Positions 1 to 8,735 are shown, counted from the first letter of the stretch. The stretch is DNA of 64,000 nucleotides from Lachnospiraceae bacterium (GCA_022800815.1 JAAWRC010000006.1:36363-100362); one strand, 5' to 3'. Notes: generated by a model from the sequence alone, not told the origin. Made by a program: numbers and translations.

Positions 1-453
1 ACGCCCCTGGTGGCGGACAACGTCATGCAGGAGGTCGGAAGATATATCCGGGAGCGGGAGAAGGAGCCGATGTCGAAGATCCTCGTGGTCGACGATTCCA
101 TGACGATCCGGATGGGGATGCGCAGGCTCCTCGCCGGGAAGTACGAGGTCTCGGAGGTGGATTCCGGCGCCGCCGCGATCCGGGCGATCACCCTGGACCG
201 GCCGGATCTGATCCTTTTGGACTATGAAATGCCGGTCTGTGACGGAAGCCATGTGTTTGAGATGATTCGCTCCGAGAAGGAGTTTGAGGACATCCCGGTG
301 ATCTTCCTGACCAGCAGGGACGATCCGGAGAGCGTGAAAAAGGTATTGTCCTTAAAGCCGGAAGGCTATCTGTTAAAATATTTAAAGCCTGCGGACATCA
401 AGTGCAGGATTGACGAGTTCTTTTTGAAGCTCAGAAGGCAGCGGGGAGAGTAA
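1..453 (+). CDS. Response regulator receiver domain protein (3' part)
   Basis: The reading frame is open from the first base, so this is the C-terminal part of a gene that begins outside the window. The last ~125 residues are a CheY-like receiver domain: an acidic pair (VDD) after the first beta strand, a phospho-acceptor Asp in LLDYEMP, a Thr in FLTS and a Lys in LLKYLKP near the end. The receiver is therefore C-terminal in a larger protein, and its role (signal input, chemotaxis or cyclic-di-GMP control) cannot be decided from this fragment. An ATG at 70 lies only 3 nt after an AAGGAG and looks internal. A terminator follows the stop. Confidence 0.85.
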   Translation, partial: TPLVADNVMQEVGRYIREREKEPMSKILVVDDSMTIRMGMRRLLAGKYEVSEVDSGAAAIRAITLDRPDLILLDYEMPVCDGSHVFEMIRSEKEFEDIPVIFLTSRDDPESVKKVLSLKPEGYLLKYLKPADIKCRIDEFFLKLRRQRGE

Positions 454-479
454 GGAGATTTCGGCTGTCAGGTACATAG

Positions 480-530
480 GGGGACGGGACGGACTGCGGC
501 GGAGGCCGCAGACGGCCCCGTCCCTTTTGC
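480..530 (+). terminator. Intrinsic terminator after the response regulator gene
   Basis: GGGGACGG at 480-487 pairs with CCGTCCC at 518-524, with an inner GCGGC/GCCGC stem. A T-rich run (TTTTGCCCCTTTT) follows. It ends the upstream transcript. Confidence 0.7.
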
Positions 531-668
531 CCCTTTTCTTCGGGCGTTTCAACACCGTGGGGGCGGGGCGGGAAACGCATGCGGGCATGCGGGAGAGAAA
601 TCGGAATGAACATGGGCGGAAAAATCAGAAAAATATATGAAAAATTATACAAAATATGAAAAAAGACA

Positions 669-696
669 TTGCGGACTCCGGGCGATGTGCTATAAT
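669..696 (+). promoter_or_regulatory. Sigma-A promoter for dhaKL
   Basis: A -35 TTGCGG (669-674) and a perfect -10 TATAAT (691-696) are separated by 16 bp. Transcription would start near 703 and give a leader of about 220 nt before dhaK, containing the three tandem hairpin repeats. The rest of 531-668 is AT-rich with nothing recognisable. Confidence 0.7.
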
Positions 697-736
697 ATGA
701 CTAGTGGTGCATGATAATGATGCAGATGGGAACCAT

Positions 737-892
737 GGGCAAAACTGAGGAAGCGCCCTGCGGGCATACCTCTATGCCCCAAAACCGTGGGCAAAACTGA
801 GGAAGCGCCCTGCGGGCATACCTGTATGCCCCAAAACCGTGGGCAAAACTGAGGAAACGCCCTGCGGGCATACCTGTATGCTTGGGAAACAT
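737..892 (+). repeat. Three 52-bp tandem repeats with hairpins in the dhaK leader
   Basis: Copies start at 737, 789 and 841 with an exact period of 52 bp. Copies 1 and 2 are nearly identical. The third diverges at its 3' end. Every copy holds an inverted repeat, GGGCATA-4 nt-TATGCCC (the last arm decayed in copy 3), so the transcribed leader would form a row of small stem-loops. The array lies between the promoter and the dhaK ribosome binding site. The function is unknown: it could be an mRNA stability or regulatory array, or simple repeat expansion. Confidence 0.85.
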
Positions 893-922
893 AGGCAAAT
901 ATAATGAAAGGAAAGCAAAACT

Positions 923-1921
923 ATGAAGAAGATCATCAACAAACCGGAAAATGTGGTGGAGGAGATGCTGCACGGACTGGCCATGGCCAATCCGGCGGTC
1001 ATTCACAGCGAGGGACTGGGGGTCATTTCTCGGAAAGAGAAGAGCAAGAAGGTCGGCATCGTGTCCGGAGGCGGAAGCGGCCATGAGCCTGCCCATGCAG
1101 GATACGTGGGGAAGGGTATGCTGGATGCGGCGGTGGCCGGAAACGTGTTTTCCTCTCCCGATCCGGAGCGGATTCAGGAGGGCATCAACCAGGCCAACGG
1201 CGGCGAGGGCGTGCTTCTCGTCATCAAGAATTATTCCGGCGACTATATGAACTTTACCATGGCGGCGGACATGGCCGAGATGGATGACATCGAGGTGGAT
1301 TACGTGATCGTGAAGGACGACGTGGCCGTGGAGGACAGCACCTATTCCACCGGCCGCAGGGGCATTGCCGGCACGGTATTCGTCCACAAGATTGCGGGTG
1401 CCAAGGCGGAGGCCGGGGCTTCTCTTGCCGAGGTGAAGGCGGCGGCCGAGAAGGCCATCAAGAATCTGAGAAGCATGGGCATGTCCATGAGCGCCTGCAC
1501 CATTCCTGCGGTGGGAAAGCCCGGATTCCTTCTGGAAGAGAATGAGATCGAGATCGGCATGGGCATCCACGGCGAGCCCGGCATCAGCAAGTCGGAGATC
1601 AAAGAGTCCAAGGAGATTGCGAAGATTCTGTTGGACAAGATCCTGGAGGACTACAAGGCTTCCGGCATCGAGACGGAGGGCGGCGAGTTTGCCCTGATGG
1701 TAAACGGATTGGGAGCCACTCCCCTGATGGAGCTTTACATCCTCAACGGCGACGTGCAGGCTTACCTGGCGGAAAAAGGCGTCAAGATCTATAAGACCTT
1801 CGTGGGCAATTACATGACAGCCCTGGAGATGGCCGGATGCTCTCTGACCCTGATGAAGCTGGACGACGAGCTGAAGGAGCTTCTGGACGCTCCCAGCGAG
1901 GCGCCTGCGTTCCGGGTCTGA
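923..1921 (+). CDS. dhaK: Dihydroxyacetone kinase subunit DhaK
   Basis: This 332-residue protein matches the usual length of the PTS-type DhaK subunit, which binds dihydroxyacetone covalently for phosphorylation by DhaL-ADP. Visible signatures are SGGGSGHEP near residues 48-56 (substrate loop) and GIHGEPG with His216, the position of the catalytic histidine that forms the hemiaminal with the substrate. The ATG at 923 follows an AAAGGAAAG ribosome binding site. dhaL lies downstream after a repeat element. DhaK and DhaL together convert dihydroxyacetone to its phosphate in the cytosol. The phosphoryl donor DhaM is not encoded nearby. Confidence 0.95.
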   Translation: MKKIINKPENVVEEMLHGLAMANPAVIHSEGLGVISRKEKSKKVGIVSGGGSGHEPAHAGYVGKGMLDAAVAGNVFSSPDPERIQEGINQANGGEGVLLVIKNYSGDYMNFTMAADMAEMDDIEVDYVIVKDDVAVEDSTYSTGRRGIAGTVFVHKIAGAKAEAGASLAEVKAAAEKAIKNLRSMGMSMSACTIPAVGKPGFLLEENEIEIGMGIHGEPGISKSEIKESKEIAKILLDKILEDYKASGIETEGGEFALMVNGLGATPLMELYILNGDVQAYLAEKGVKIYKTFVGNYMTALEMAGCSLTLMKLDDELKELLDAPSEAPAFRV

Positions 1922-1949
1922 TTCGGCGGACCACACACATTTCATATAA

Positions 1950-2050
1950 GGTAATTGCGAAACACAAAAATATGACAGGGATTCTGACGATTGCTTCCAG
2001 GAAAAGCCCTCGTCGGAATCCGCTCTACAATTTTGAATTTCGCAATTGCC
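1950..2050 (+). repeat. MITE-like palindromic element, copy 1
   Basis: This segment between dhaK and dhaL is bounded by inverted termini GGTAATTGCGAAA (1950-1962) and TTTCGCAATTGCC (2038-2050), with one wobble mismatch. Inside, GGATTCTGACGA pairs with TCGTCGGAATCC, so the whole unit folds into one long hairpin. Short ATTTCAT repeats lie 4-6 nt outside both ends and may be a target duplication. The same termini recur at 32871-32930. There is no coding capacity. Being transcribed inside dhaKL, it could affect dhaL expression. Confidence 0.7.
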
Positions 2051-2083
2051 TGACATATTTCATGAAGAAAGGAATAAATCATT

Positions 2084-2728
2084 ATGGGATTTCAGTTGAC
2101 AAGCAAAGATTATGTGGAATACATTAAGCTGGCCTATCAGAAAATCCATGCCAGCGGAGACTATATCACGGAATTGGACGCAGCCACCGGCGACGGCGAC
2201 CACTGGGCCAACATCGACAGCGGCTTCGGAAAGCTCAACGAACTCTCGGATTCCTTGGCCCAGATGACCCTGTTCGAGCAGTTCAAGCAGATCGGGAAGA
2301 CCATGATGTCCGTGATCGGCGGTTCCTCCGGCGTCCTTTACGGCAGTGCCTACCTGGCGGCGGCCAAGACCCTCAAGGACAAGGAGACCATCGGCAACGA
2401 GGAGCTCTGCGGCGTTCTTTCGGCCATGCTGGATGCAATCATGTCCAGAGGAAACGCCCAGCCTGGATGGAAGACCATGATTGACAGCCTCCACCCGGCG
2501 GTGGAGTGCTACAAGGCCTGCCTGGCGGAGGGGACTTCCGAGGAGGAGACCCTTAAGAAGGTGAAGCAGGCGGCCCTGGATGGTGCGGAGAGCACCAAGG
2601 GCATGGAGGCGGTGAGGGGCCGCGCCACCTATCAGGCGGACAAGGGTGTGGGGCATCTGGATCCCGGTGCGGTCACCATGTCCTATCAGATCGAGATCCT
2701 GACGGATTATGCCCTTTCCAGGCTGTAA
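2084..2728 (+). CDS. dhaL: Dihydroxyacetone kinase subunit DhaL (ADP-binding)
   Basis: This 214-residue protein carries the DhaL nucleotide site motif ATGDGDHW near residues 34-41, whose acidic and histidine residues hold the Mg-ADP cofactor. Later SVIGGSSGVLYG and SRGNAQPGWKT segments are also typical of the family. It transfers phosphate to the dihydroxyacetone held by DhaK. An AAGAAAGGA ribosome binding site precedes the ATG. A very stable terminator follows, so the operon ends here without dhaM. The phosphotransfer partner must be encoded elsewhere, or the subunit uses another donor. Confidence 0.94.
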   Translation: MGFQLTSKDYVEYIKLAYQKIHASGDYITELDAATGDGDHWANIDSGFGKLNELSDSLAQMTLFEQFKQIGKTMMSVIGGSSGVLYGSAYLAAAKTLKDKETIGNEELCGVLSAMLDAIMSRGNAQPGWKTMIDSLHPAVECYKACLAEGTSEEETLKKVKQAALDGAESTKGMEAVRGRATYQADKGVGHLDPGAVTMSYQIEILTDYALSRL

Positions 2729-2773
2729 AACCTGCGGAAACCGACAGGAAGAAGTGACAAAGGCGTGTGTATA

Positions 2774-2819
2774 AGAGGACCGTCCGTCGATTCGGGGAAT
2801 CGACGGACGGTCCTCTTTG
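2774..2819 (+). terminator. Terminator of dhaKL with a 20-bp perfect stem
   Basis: Bases 2774-2793 pair perfectly with 2797-2816 around a GGG loop, followed by a short T run. The stem is much longer than a typical intrinsic terminator. Confidence 0.8.
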
Positions 2820-2864
2820 GCCGGTTTTCTTTGTGTAAAGCTTTTCCTGACCTCCATTTTTTCC

Positions 2865-2893
2865 TTGCACCTGCTGTCGGTTTTTTGTATAAT
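2865..2893 (+). promoter_or_regulatory. Sigma-A promoter for carB
   Basis: TTGCAC (2865-2870) and TATAAT (2888-2893) with a 17-bp spacer, about 50 bp before the carB start. This is close to consensus. Confidence 0.8.
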
Positions 2894-2945
2894 GAGAGGG
2901 ACAAAAACTCAATAAGACGACGACAGGAAAAACAGGGGGAAAGCT

Positions 2946-5900
2946 ATGTCTCAGAGAAAAGATATCCACAAAGTATTGATCATCGGTTCCGGCCCCATCA
3001 TCATCGGTCAGGCCTGTGAATTTGACTATTCGGGCACGCAGGCCTGCAAGGCGCTTCGGAAGCTGGGCTATGAGATCGTGCTGGTGAATTCCAATCCGGC
3101 CACGATCATGACGGACCCGGAGATTGCGGATGTCACATATATCGAGCCGCTGAACGTGGAGCGGCTGGAGCAGATCATTGCGAAGGAGAGGCCGGATGCG
3201 CTGCTGCCCAACCTGGGCGGACAGTCGGGCCTTAATCTTTGCTCGGAGCTCTTTAAGGCGGGCGTTCTGGACCGGTACAACGTGAAGGTGATCGGCGTCC
3301 AGGTGGATGCCATCGAGCGGGGCGAGGACCGGATCGAATTTAAGCACGCCATGGAGAAGCTGGGCATCGAGATGGCGAGGAGCGAGGTGGCCTACTCGGT
3401 GGACGAGGCCCTGGCCATTGCCGACAAGCTGGGCTATCCCGTGGTACTCCGTCCGGCCTACACCATGGGCGGCGCCGGAGGCGGCCTGGTCTACAACGTG
3501 GAGGAGTTAAAGACAGTCTGCGCCAGGGGACTCCAGGCCAGCCTGGTGGGACAGGTCCTGGTGGAAGAATCCGTCATGGGCTGGGAGGAACTGGAGCTGG
3601 AGGTGGTCCGGGATGCGGATAACAATATGATCACCGTCTGCTTCATCGAGAATATCGATCCCATGGGTGTCCACACGGGAGATTCCTTCTGCGCCGCCCC
3701 CATGCTGACCATTTCAGAGGAGGTGCAAAAGCGCCTCCAGGAGAAATCCTATCGGATCGTGGAGTCCATCGAAGTCATCGGCGGGACCAACGTCCAGTGG
3801 GCCCATGACCCGAAGACGGACCGGGACATCATCATTGAGATCAACCCCAGGACCTCCCGCTCTTCGGCGCTGGCTTCCAAGGCCACCGGCTTCCCCATCG
3901 CCTTCGTGTCGGCCATGCTGGCGGCGGGTCTGACCCTTGCAGACATTCCCTGCGGTAAGTACGGGACTCTGGACAAATACGTACCGGGCGGGGACTACAT
4001 CGTGCTCAAGTTCGCCCGCTGGGCTTTTGAGAAATTCAAGGGCGTGGAGGATAAGCTTGGTACGCAGATGCGGGCCGTGGGCGAGGTCATGAGCATCGGG
4101 AAAACTTATAAAGAAGCTTTCCAGAAGGCCATCCGCAGTTTGGAGACGGGTCGGTACGGGCTGGGCCACTGCAGGGATTTTGACAAGAGGACGAAGGACG
4201 AGCTTTTGCGGCTTCTTGCGACGCCCTCCAGCGAGCGGTATTTCGCCATGTACGAGGCGCTACGAAAAGGGGCTGCGGTCGAGGAACTCCATGAGATCAC
4301 GAAGGTGAAGCGTTATTTCATCGAGCAGATGAAGGAGCTGGTGGAGGAAGAGGAGGCGCTTCTTGATTTTAAGGGAGGCCTGCCCTCGGACGAGGCGCTG
4401 ATCCGGGCGAAGAAGGACGGATTTTCCGACAAGTATCTGAGCCAGATCCTTGGCGTGTCGGAGGCGGATGTCAGGGAGCGGCGGATTTTTCTGGGAGTGG
4501 AAGAAAACTGGGAGGGCGTCCATGTGAGCGGCACCGAGGACAGCGCTTACTACTATTCCACCTACAACGGCGAGGACAAAAATCCCATTCGTAGCGACCG
4601 GCCCAAGGTCATGATCCTGGGAGGTGGTCCCAATCGGATCGGACAGGGCATCGAGTTTGACTACTGCTGTGTCCATGCGTCCCTGGCCCTTAAGAAGTTG
4701 GGCTTTGAGACCATCATTGTCAACTGCAATCCGGAGACGGTTTCCACGGACTACGATACCTCCGACAAGCTGTATTTTGAGCCGCTGACCCTGGAGGACG
4801 TGCTGAGTATTTATAAGAAGGAACGGCCGGTGGGCGTCATCGCCCAGTTCGGTGGACAGACGCCCCTCAACCTGGCGGCGGATCTGGAGAAGAACGGCGT
4901 GAAGATCCTGGGGACGGCCCCGGCGGTCATCGACCTGGCCGAGGACCGGGATCAGTTCCGGGCCATGATGGACAAGTTGGAGATCCCCATGCCGGAGGCG
5001 GGCATGGCGGTTAACGTGGAGGAGGCCCTGGAGATCGCGGACCGGATCGGCTATCCGGTGATGGTGCGCCCCTCCTACGTGCTGGGCGGCCGTGGCATGG
5101 AGGTGGTCTACGATGCGGAGAGCATGACGGGCTATATGGAGGCGGCCGTGGGCGTGACGCCGGATCGTCCCATCCTCATCGACCGGTTCCTGGTCCACGC
5201 CACCGAGTGCGAGGCGGATGCCATCAGCGACGGCACCCACGCCTTCGTGCCGGCGGTCATGGAGCACATCGAGCTGGCCGGCGTCCACTCCGGCGATTCG
5301 GCCTGCATCATTCCCTCCAGGCATCTGTCGGAGGAGAATGTGAAGACTATCAAAGAATATACGAGGAAGATTGCGGAGGAGATGCATGTCCGGGGCCTGA
5401 TGAACATGCAGTACGCCATTGAGAACGGTAAGGTCTACGTGCTGGAGGCCAATCCCAGGGCCTCCCGGACGGTGCCCCTGGTGTCCAAGGTCTGCAACAT
5501 CCGCATGGTGCCTCTGGCCATCGACATCGTGACCGGGGAGCTGACCGGCAGACCTTCGCCGGTGCCCGCCCTTAAGGAGCAGGAGATCCCCTATTATGGG
5601 GTGAAGGAGGCCGTGTTCCCCTTCAACATGTTCCAGGAGGTGGATCCGGTCCTGGGGCCGGAGATGCGCTCCACCGGCGAGGTCCTGGGGCTTTCCGAGT
5701 CCTGGGGCGAGGCCTTCTACAAGACCCAGGAGGCGTCCCAGACCAGGCTTCCCCTGGAGGGGACCGTCTTAATCAGCGTCAGCGACAAGGACAAGCCGGA
5801 GGCCGTGGAGGTGGCGAAGGAATTTGCCGCCGTCGGCTTCAAGATCATCGCCTCCAGGAATACCTGCAAGCTTCTCAGGGAAAACGGGCTGGAGGCGGAG

Positions 5901-6173
5901 ATGATCAACAAGCTGCAGGAGGGCCGTCCCAACATGTACGACTTGATCACCAACGGGAAGATTGACGTGATCGTCAACACGCCGGTGGAGAAGGAGCGGA
6001 AGATGGACGACAGCTATTTAAGGAAGGCGGCTATCAAAAAGAAGGTGCCCTATGCGACGACCATGGCGGCGGCCAAGGCGATGATCGGCGGCATCCGCTT
6101 CGTGAAGGAGCACGGGAACGGCCAGGTGAAATCCCTGCAGGAGCTTCATGCGAGCGTGAGGGATAAAGAGTGA
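2946..6173 (+). CDS. carB: Carbamoyl-phosphate synthase large subunit
   Basis: At 1075 residues this is a full-length CarB, which makes carbamoyl phosphate from bicarbonate, ammonia and two ATP for arginine and pyrimidine synthesis. The two homologous halves are visible, each opening with a glycine-rich motif (IGSGPIIIGQ near 13-22; LGGGPNRIGQG in the second half) and each with an ATP-grasp domain. The C-terminal ~135 residues form the MGS-like regulatory domain. The glutaminase subunit gene carA is not adjacent, so carB stands alone under its own promoter. The start ATG at 2946 follows GGGGGAAAG. Confidence 0.97.
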   Translation: MSQRKDIHKVLIIGSGPIIIGQACEFDYSGTQACKALRKLGYEIVLVNSNPATIMTDPEIADVTYIEPLNVERLEQIIAKERPDALLPNLGGQSGLNLCSELFKAGVLDRYNVKVIGVQVDAIERGEDRIEFKHAMEKLGIEMARSEVAYSVDEALAIADKLGYPVVLRPAYTMGGAGGGLVYNVEELKTVCARGLQASLVGQVLVEESVMGWEELELEVVRDADNNMITVCFIENIDPMGVHTGDSFCAAPMLTISEEVQKRLQEKSYRIVESIEVIGGTNVQWAHDPKTDRDIIIEINPRTSRSSALASKATGFPIAFVSAMLAAGLTLADIPCGKYGTLDKYVPGGDYIVLKFARWAFEKFKGVEDKLGTQMRAVGEVMSIGKTYKEAFQKAIRSLETGRYGLGHCRDFDKRTKDELLRLLATPSSERYFAMYEALRKGAAVEELHEITKVKRYFIEQMKELVEEEEALLDFKGGLPSDEALIRAKKDGFSDKYLSQILGVSEADVRERRIFLGVEENWEGVHVSGTEDSAYYYSTYNGEDKNPIRSDRPKVMILGGGPNRIGQGIEFDYCCVHASLALKKLGFETIIVNCNPETVSTDYDTSDKLYFEPLTLEDVLSIYKKERPVGVIAQFGGQTPLNLAADLEKNGVKILGTAPAVIDLAEDRDQFRAMMDKLEIPMPEAGMAVNVEEALEIADRIGYPVMVRPSYVLGGRGMEVVYDAESMTGYMEAAVGVTPDRPILIDRFLVHATECEADAISDGTHAFVPAVMEHIELAGVHSGDSACIIPSRHLSEENVKTIKEYTRKIAEEMHVRGLMNMQYAIENGKVYVLEANPRASRTVPLVSKVCNIRMVPLAIDIVTGELTGRPSPVPALKEQEIPYYGVKEAVFPFNMFQEVDPVLGPEMRSTGEVLGLSESWGEAFYKTQEASQTRLPLEGTVLISVSDKDKPEAVEVAKEFAAVGFKIIASRNTCKLLRENGLEAEMINKLQEGRPNMYDLITNGKIDVIVNTPVEKERKMDDSYLRKAAIKKKVPYATTMAAAKAMIGGIRFVKEHGNGQVKSLQELHASVRDKE

Positions 6174-6219
6174 GAGAGATTCGGGAGGCAGATATGGGGA
6201 ATGAGGGGGGAGAGGGCGC

Positions 6220-6699
6220 ATGCGGATCACGGTTCTGGCGGTGGGGAAGGTAAAGGAAAAGTTTTATACGCAGGCCGTCGGAGAGTATGCGAAGCGTCTC
6301 TCCCGCTACTGTAAGCTGGAGATCGTCGAAGTCCCGGATGAGAAGACGCCGGACGGGGCCGGGGAGGCGGCCGTCCGGCGGATCAAGGAGAAGGAGGGGG
6401 AGCGGCTGCTCTCCCACGTAAGGGACGGCATGTACGTGATCGCCCTTGCCATAGATGGAAAGATGTTAGGCTCCGAAGAACTTTCGGAGCATCTTTCTGC
6501 TTTGGGACTATACGGGGAAAGCCATCTCGCCTTTGTGATCGGCGGCTCCCTGGGGCTTTCCGACGGCGTGCTGAGACGGGCCGACGAAGCCTTAAGCTTT
6601 TCCAGGATGACTTTTCCCCATCAGTTGATGCGGGTGATCCTCCTGGAACAGCTCTACCGGAGCTTTAAGATACGGGCGGGGGAACCCTATCACAAGTGA
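6220..6699 (+). CDS. rlmH: 23S rRNA (pseudouridine1915-N3)-methyltransferase RlmH
   Basis: This SPOUT-family enzyme is 159 residues, the normal RlmH length. The N-terminal MRITVLAVGKVKE, the central FVIGGSLGLS (SAM-binding knot) and the C-terminal EQLYRSFKI...YHK are diagnostic. It methylates the pseudouridine at position 1915 of helix 69 on assembled 70S ribosomes. The ATG at 6220 follows a purine-rich GGGGGGAGAGGG stretch. Confidence 0.95.
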   Translation: MRITVLAVGKVKEKFYTQAVGEYAKRLSRYCKLEIVEVPDEKTPDGAGEAAVRRIKEKEGERLLSHVRDGMYVIALAIDGKMLGSEELSEHLSALGLYGESHLAFVIGGSLGLSDGVLRRADEALSFSRMTFPHQLMRVILLEQLYRSFKIRAGEPYHK

Positions 6700-6707
6700 G
6701 AGGGACC

Positions 6708-6993
6708 ATGGGAGATATGTATCCCCACAAGGATGACTTTATGGAGTCAATTTTGGATTATATTGATTTTTCCAGAAACGAAGAGTTGTGGAGGGAGAAG
6801 GAGCATATGTTTAGTTTGGGACAGTGTATACTGGAGGAGGGAGAAAAGAAGGGATGCTTTAATAATGAGTAATTTAGAATTAAATGTTCCGAGGGAACAG
6901 ACAATTCTGGCGCTTCGAAGGTATCTTGGATTGCAGGAGGAGAGGGCAGAGCGTTATTATCGGGAATTTGCGCAGGAAGAACAGAGCGAATGA
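6708..6993 (+). pseudogene. Broken small ORF pair, possible tail of an Rpn/PD-(D/E)XK nuclease-like protein
   Basis: A 54-codon ORF starts at ATG 6708, nine bases after rlmH, and stops at 6872. A 42-codon ORF in another frame starts at ATG 6865 inside its last codons (ATGAGTAA overlap). Read together, the pieces (ILEEGEKKG, then VPREQTILALRRYLGLQEERAERYYREF) resemble the C-terminal tail of Rpn/transposase-associated nucleases common in Lachnospiraceae. That assignment is from memory of the family. The simplest reading is a degraded 3' fragment with a frameshift. Two tiny coupled genes is the alternative. Confidence 0.4.
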
Positions 6994-7034
6994 TTCGTGT
7001 TTGTGAAATATTACATGGAAAGGAAAAATTCGAC

Positions 7035-7703
7035 ATGGACCAAGAAAAAAAGAAAAAACCGCTTGCCCCTATTTTGGCGGAGGAGATGGAGGCGGAGGAC
7101 AGGGGATTCCTTCGAAGATGTCAGGAGGAGGAGACGGCGGTTCGAACAAGGCAGTTTGCGGGTCTCACCTGTGAGGGGGAGGACTTTTCCCACATGCGGT
7201 TTTCCGGCGTGAAATTCCGAAACTGCCGTTTCTGGAACTGCTCTTTTTCTTGCGGGCAATTCACCGACGTCCTTTTTGAGAACTGTGACCTTTCCGGCTG
7301 TGATCTTGACGGGGGATATATGGAGCGGATCGTTTTTGATTCCTGCAAGGGAGTCGGGGCGAAGTTTACAGGAATGGTTTTGAAACATCTTTCCCTGGAG
7401 GAGTGCAATTTTGAAGATGCGAATTTTGATTCGTCCCGCCTGGAGCATGTGCAGATCCTGCGGACGAGACTTGATCATGGAAGCCTGACTGCCTGCAGAT
7501 GCAGACAGGTGTTCTGGAGTGAGGCCAGCCTTAAGAATGCCAGCTTCTTTAAGACTTCTCTGAGGGGGATGGACTTTTCGGACAGCGAGATCGGGGGCAT
7601 TACGGTCTCCGACGACAACGGAGAGCTCTCCGGCGTGACCGTGGACCTTTATCAGGCGGCACAGCTGGCGAAAAAGATGGGGATCATCATTAAGGATGTG
7701 TAA
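7035..7703 (+). CDS. Pentapeptide-repeat protein
   Basis: This 222-residue protein consists from about residue 45 of semi-regular five-residue repeats of the A(D/N)LXX / F-x-N/D-C type (CRFWNCSF, NCDLSGCDL, CNFEDANF, SLKNASFFKTSLRG). Such repeats form a right-handed quadrilateral beta helix. The first ~45 residues are highly charged. I chose ATG 7035 because it has a GGAAAGG upstream. An in-frame ATG at 6990 overlaps the upstream ORF. Pentapeptide proteins vary in role (DNA-gyrase mimicry, toxin delivery, scaffolding), and nothing here selects one. Confidence 0.8.
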   Translation: MDQEKKKKPLAPILAEEMEAEDRGFLRRCQEEETAVRTRQFAGLTCEGEDFSHMRFSGVKFRNCRFWNCSFSCGQFTDVLFENCDLSGCDLDGGYMERIVFDSCKGVGAKFTGMVLKHLSLEECNFEDANFDSSRLEHVQILRTRLDHGSLTACRCRQVFWSEASLKNASFFKTSLRGMDFSDSEIGGITVSDDNGELSGVTVDLYQAAQLAKKMGIIIKDV

Positions 7704-7748
7704 ACGCCTGGCGTCTGCACATCCTCTTACCTGTCTGGTTGTTTGTTT

Positions 7749-8645
7749 TTAATGCTTCGTCCGCCAGGTCCGATAACAGAAGATGAAATATCCGGACTTG
7801 GAGCCGAACAGTAGGCTGCAGTGGCAGCCTTTCATAAAAGCGGTACGGAAGCCGTCCGTGTCCAGGAGGCTGTCTGCATCCAGGGCTTGTGCGGCATGAC
7901 CCTGGAAAAACTGTTCCATGTGTGCGAAAAGCGGTTCGAAGACTTGCAGGAGGACCTCGTCCGCCGGCCGGTCATCATCGGACGGCGGAGGGAGCTTTCG
8001 CTTTCCATAGATTTTTTCAAGCCCTCTGTGGAGCAGGGGCTTTTCCACGCCCAGAAAGAGCCGAAGCCGGAGTCCGCCCTCAATGTCATAACACTGCTGG
8101 CAGTAGAATGCGTTTCCGATGTTCCGCCCTTTGTAATCCGGGTTGACCAGCTTTGCCTCCACGTGGAACACGTCCTGCAGGGCATGGCCGACGGCCCGGG
8201 ATATGAGGTCGGTCTGGCCGGAGCAGTGGCAGCTTTTTCGGACAACCGTTTTTTTGACGATCGCCTGGTCCTCCTTCATGATATGCTCGACCAGCCAGTT
8301 TTGCATGGTATCTGTCAGATGATGGATGGCCCTCGGGGCATAATCCGACAATTCCAGCTCTCTTTTTAAAGAAATCAGGGTTTCGTCCCGGAAATGATCG
8401 TGGATCTGTTTGTGGTGCGCATATCCGGCATACCGGATGGAGCGCATGTATTCCTCTTCTTCTGCGAAATGCGCCATGGAGTAGGCTTCCAGATATTTGA
8501 GAAGTTCTTTGCAGGTATGCCGGGTCGTTGACGCATCGTCGGAAAGATCGATCATCTTGTGTATGATGCGAAAAAGTTCGGCGTGCGCCTTGTCGATGAC
8601 GTCCACGCCGATGTTGAACGATTTATCCCAAGCGACCTTTTTCAT
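7749..8645 (-). CDS. Bacteriohemerythrin with a C-terminal accessory domain (paralogue 1)
   Basis: Residues 1-130 form a hemerythrin four-helix domain with the diiron ligand pattern visible: His21 (DKAH), His59-x3-Glu63, His78-x3-His82 and His121-x4-Asp126. It should bind O2 or sense oxygen or iron. Residues ~135-298 form a second domain with several Cys (CHC, CQQCYDIEG, CHC near the end) that I do not recognise. A CheX/CheC-like fold is possible. A close paralogue lies just upstream on the same strand. The N-terminus MKKVAWDKSFNIG is standard, and AGGAGACC precedes the ATG. Confidence 0.88.
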   Translation of the reverse strand: MKKVAWDKSFNIGVDVIDKAHAELFRIIHKMIDLSDDASTTRHTCKELLKYLEAYSMAHFAEEEEYMRSIRYAGYAHHKQIHDHFRDETLISLKRELELSDYAPRAIHHLTDTMQNWLVEHIMKEDQAIVKKTVVRKSCHCSGQTDLISRAVGHALQDVFHVEAKLVNPDYKGRNIGNAFYCQQCYDIEGGLRLRLFLGVEKPLLHRGLEKIYGKRKLPPPSDDDRPADEVLLQVFEPLFAHMEQFFQGHAAQALDADSLLDTDGFRTAFMKGCHCSLLFGSKSGYFIFCYRTWRTKH

Positions 8646-8687
8646 AAAGGTCTCCTTTCCTGATGTTTGTTGGCATTCCCCCTTTTT

Positions 8688-8716
8688 ATCATATGAATCG
8701 TTTTTCTTTTTGGCTA
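8688..8716 (-). promoter_or_regulatory. Promoter of hemerythrin paralogue 1
   Basis: On the minus strand TAGCCA (8716-8711) and TATGAT (8693-8688) are 17 bp apart. The arrangement parallels the promoter of the upstream paralogue, with a similar -35. Confidence 0.45.
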
Positions 8717-8735
8717 CTTTCCTATAAAAAATCAG

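Noticed and set aside
737..892. The dhaK leader repeats as a CRISPR array
   Set aside because: The units are contiguous 52-bp repeats without unique spacers and no cas genes are near.
701..2056. A 451-codon minus-strand frame opposite dhaK
   Set aside because: It is the antisense shadow of dhaK and the repeat array. Composition is His/Arg-rich and there is no ribosome binding site or family match.
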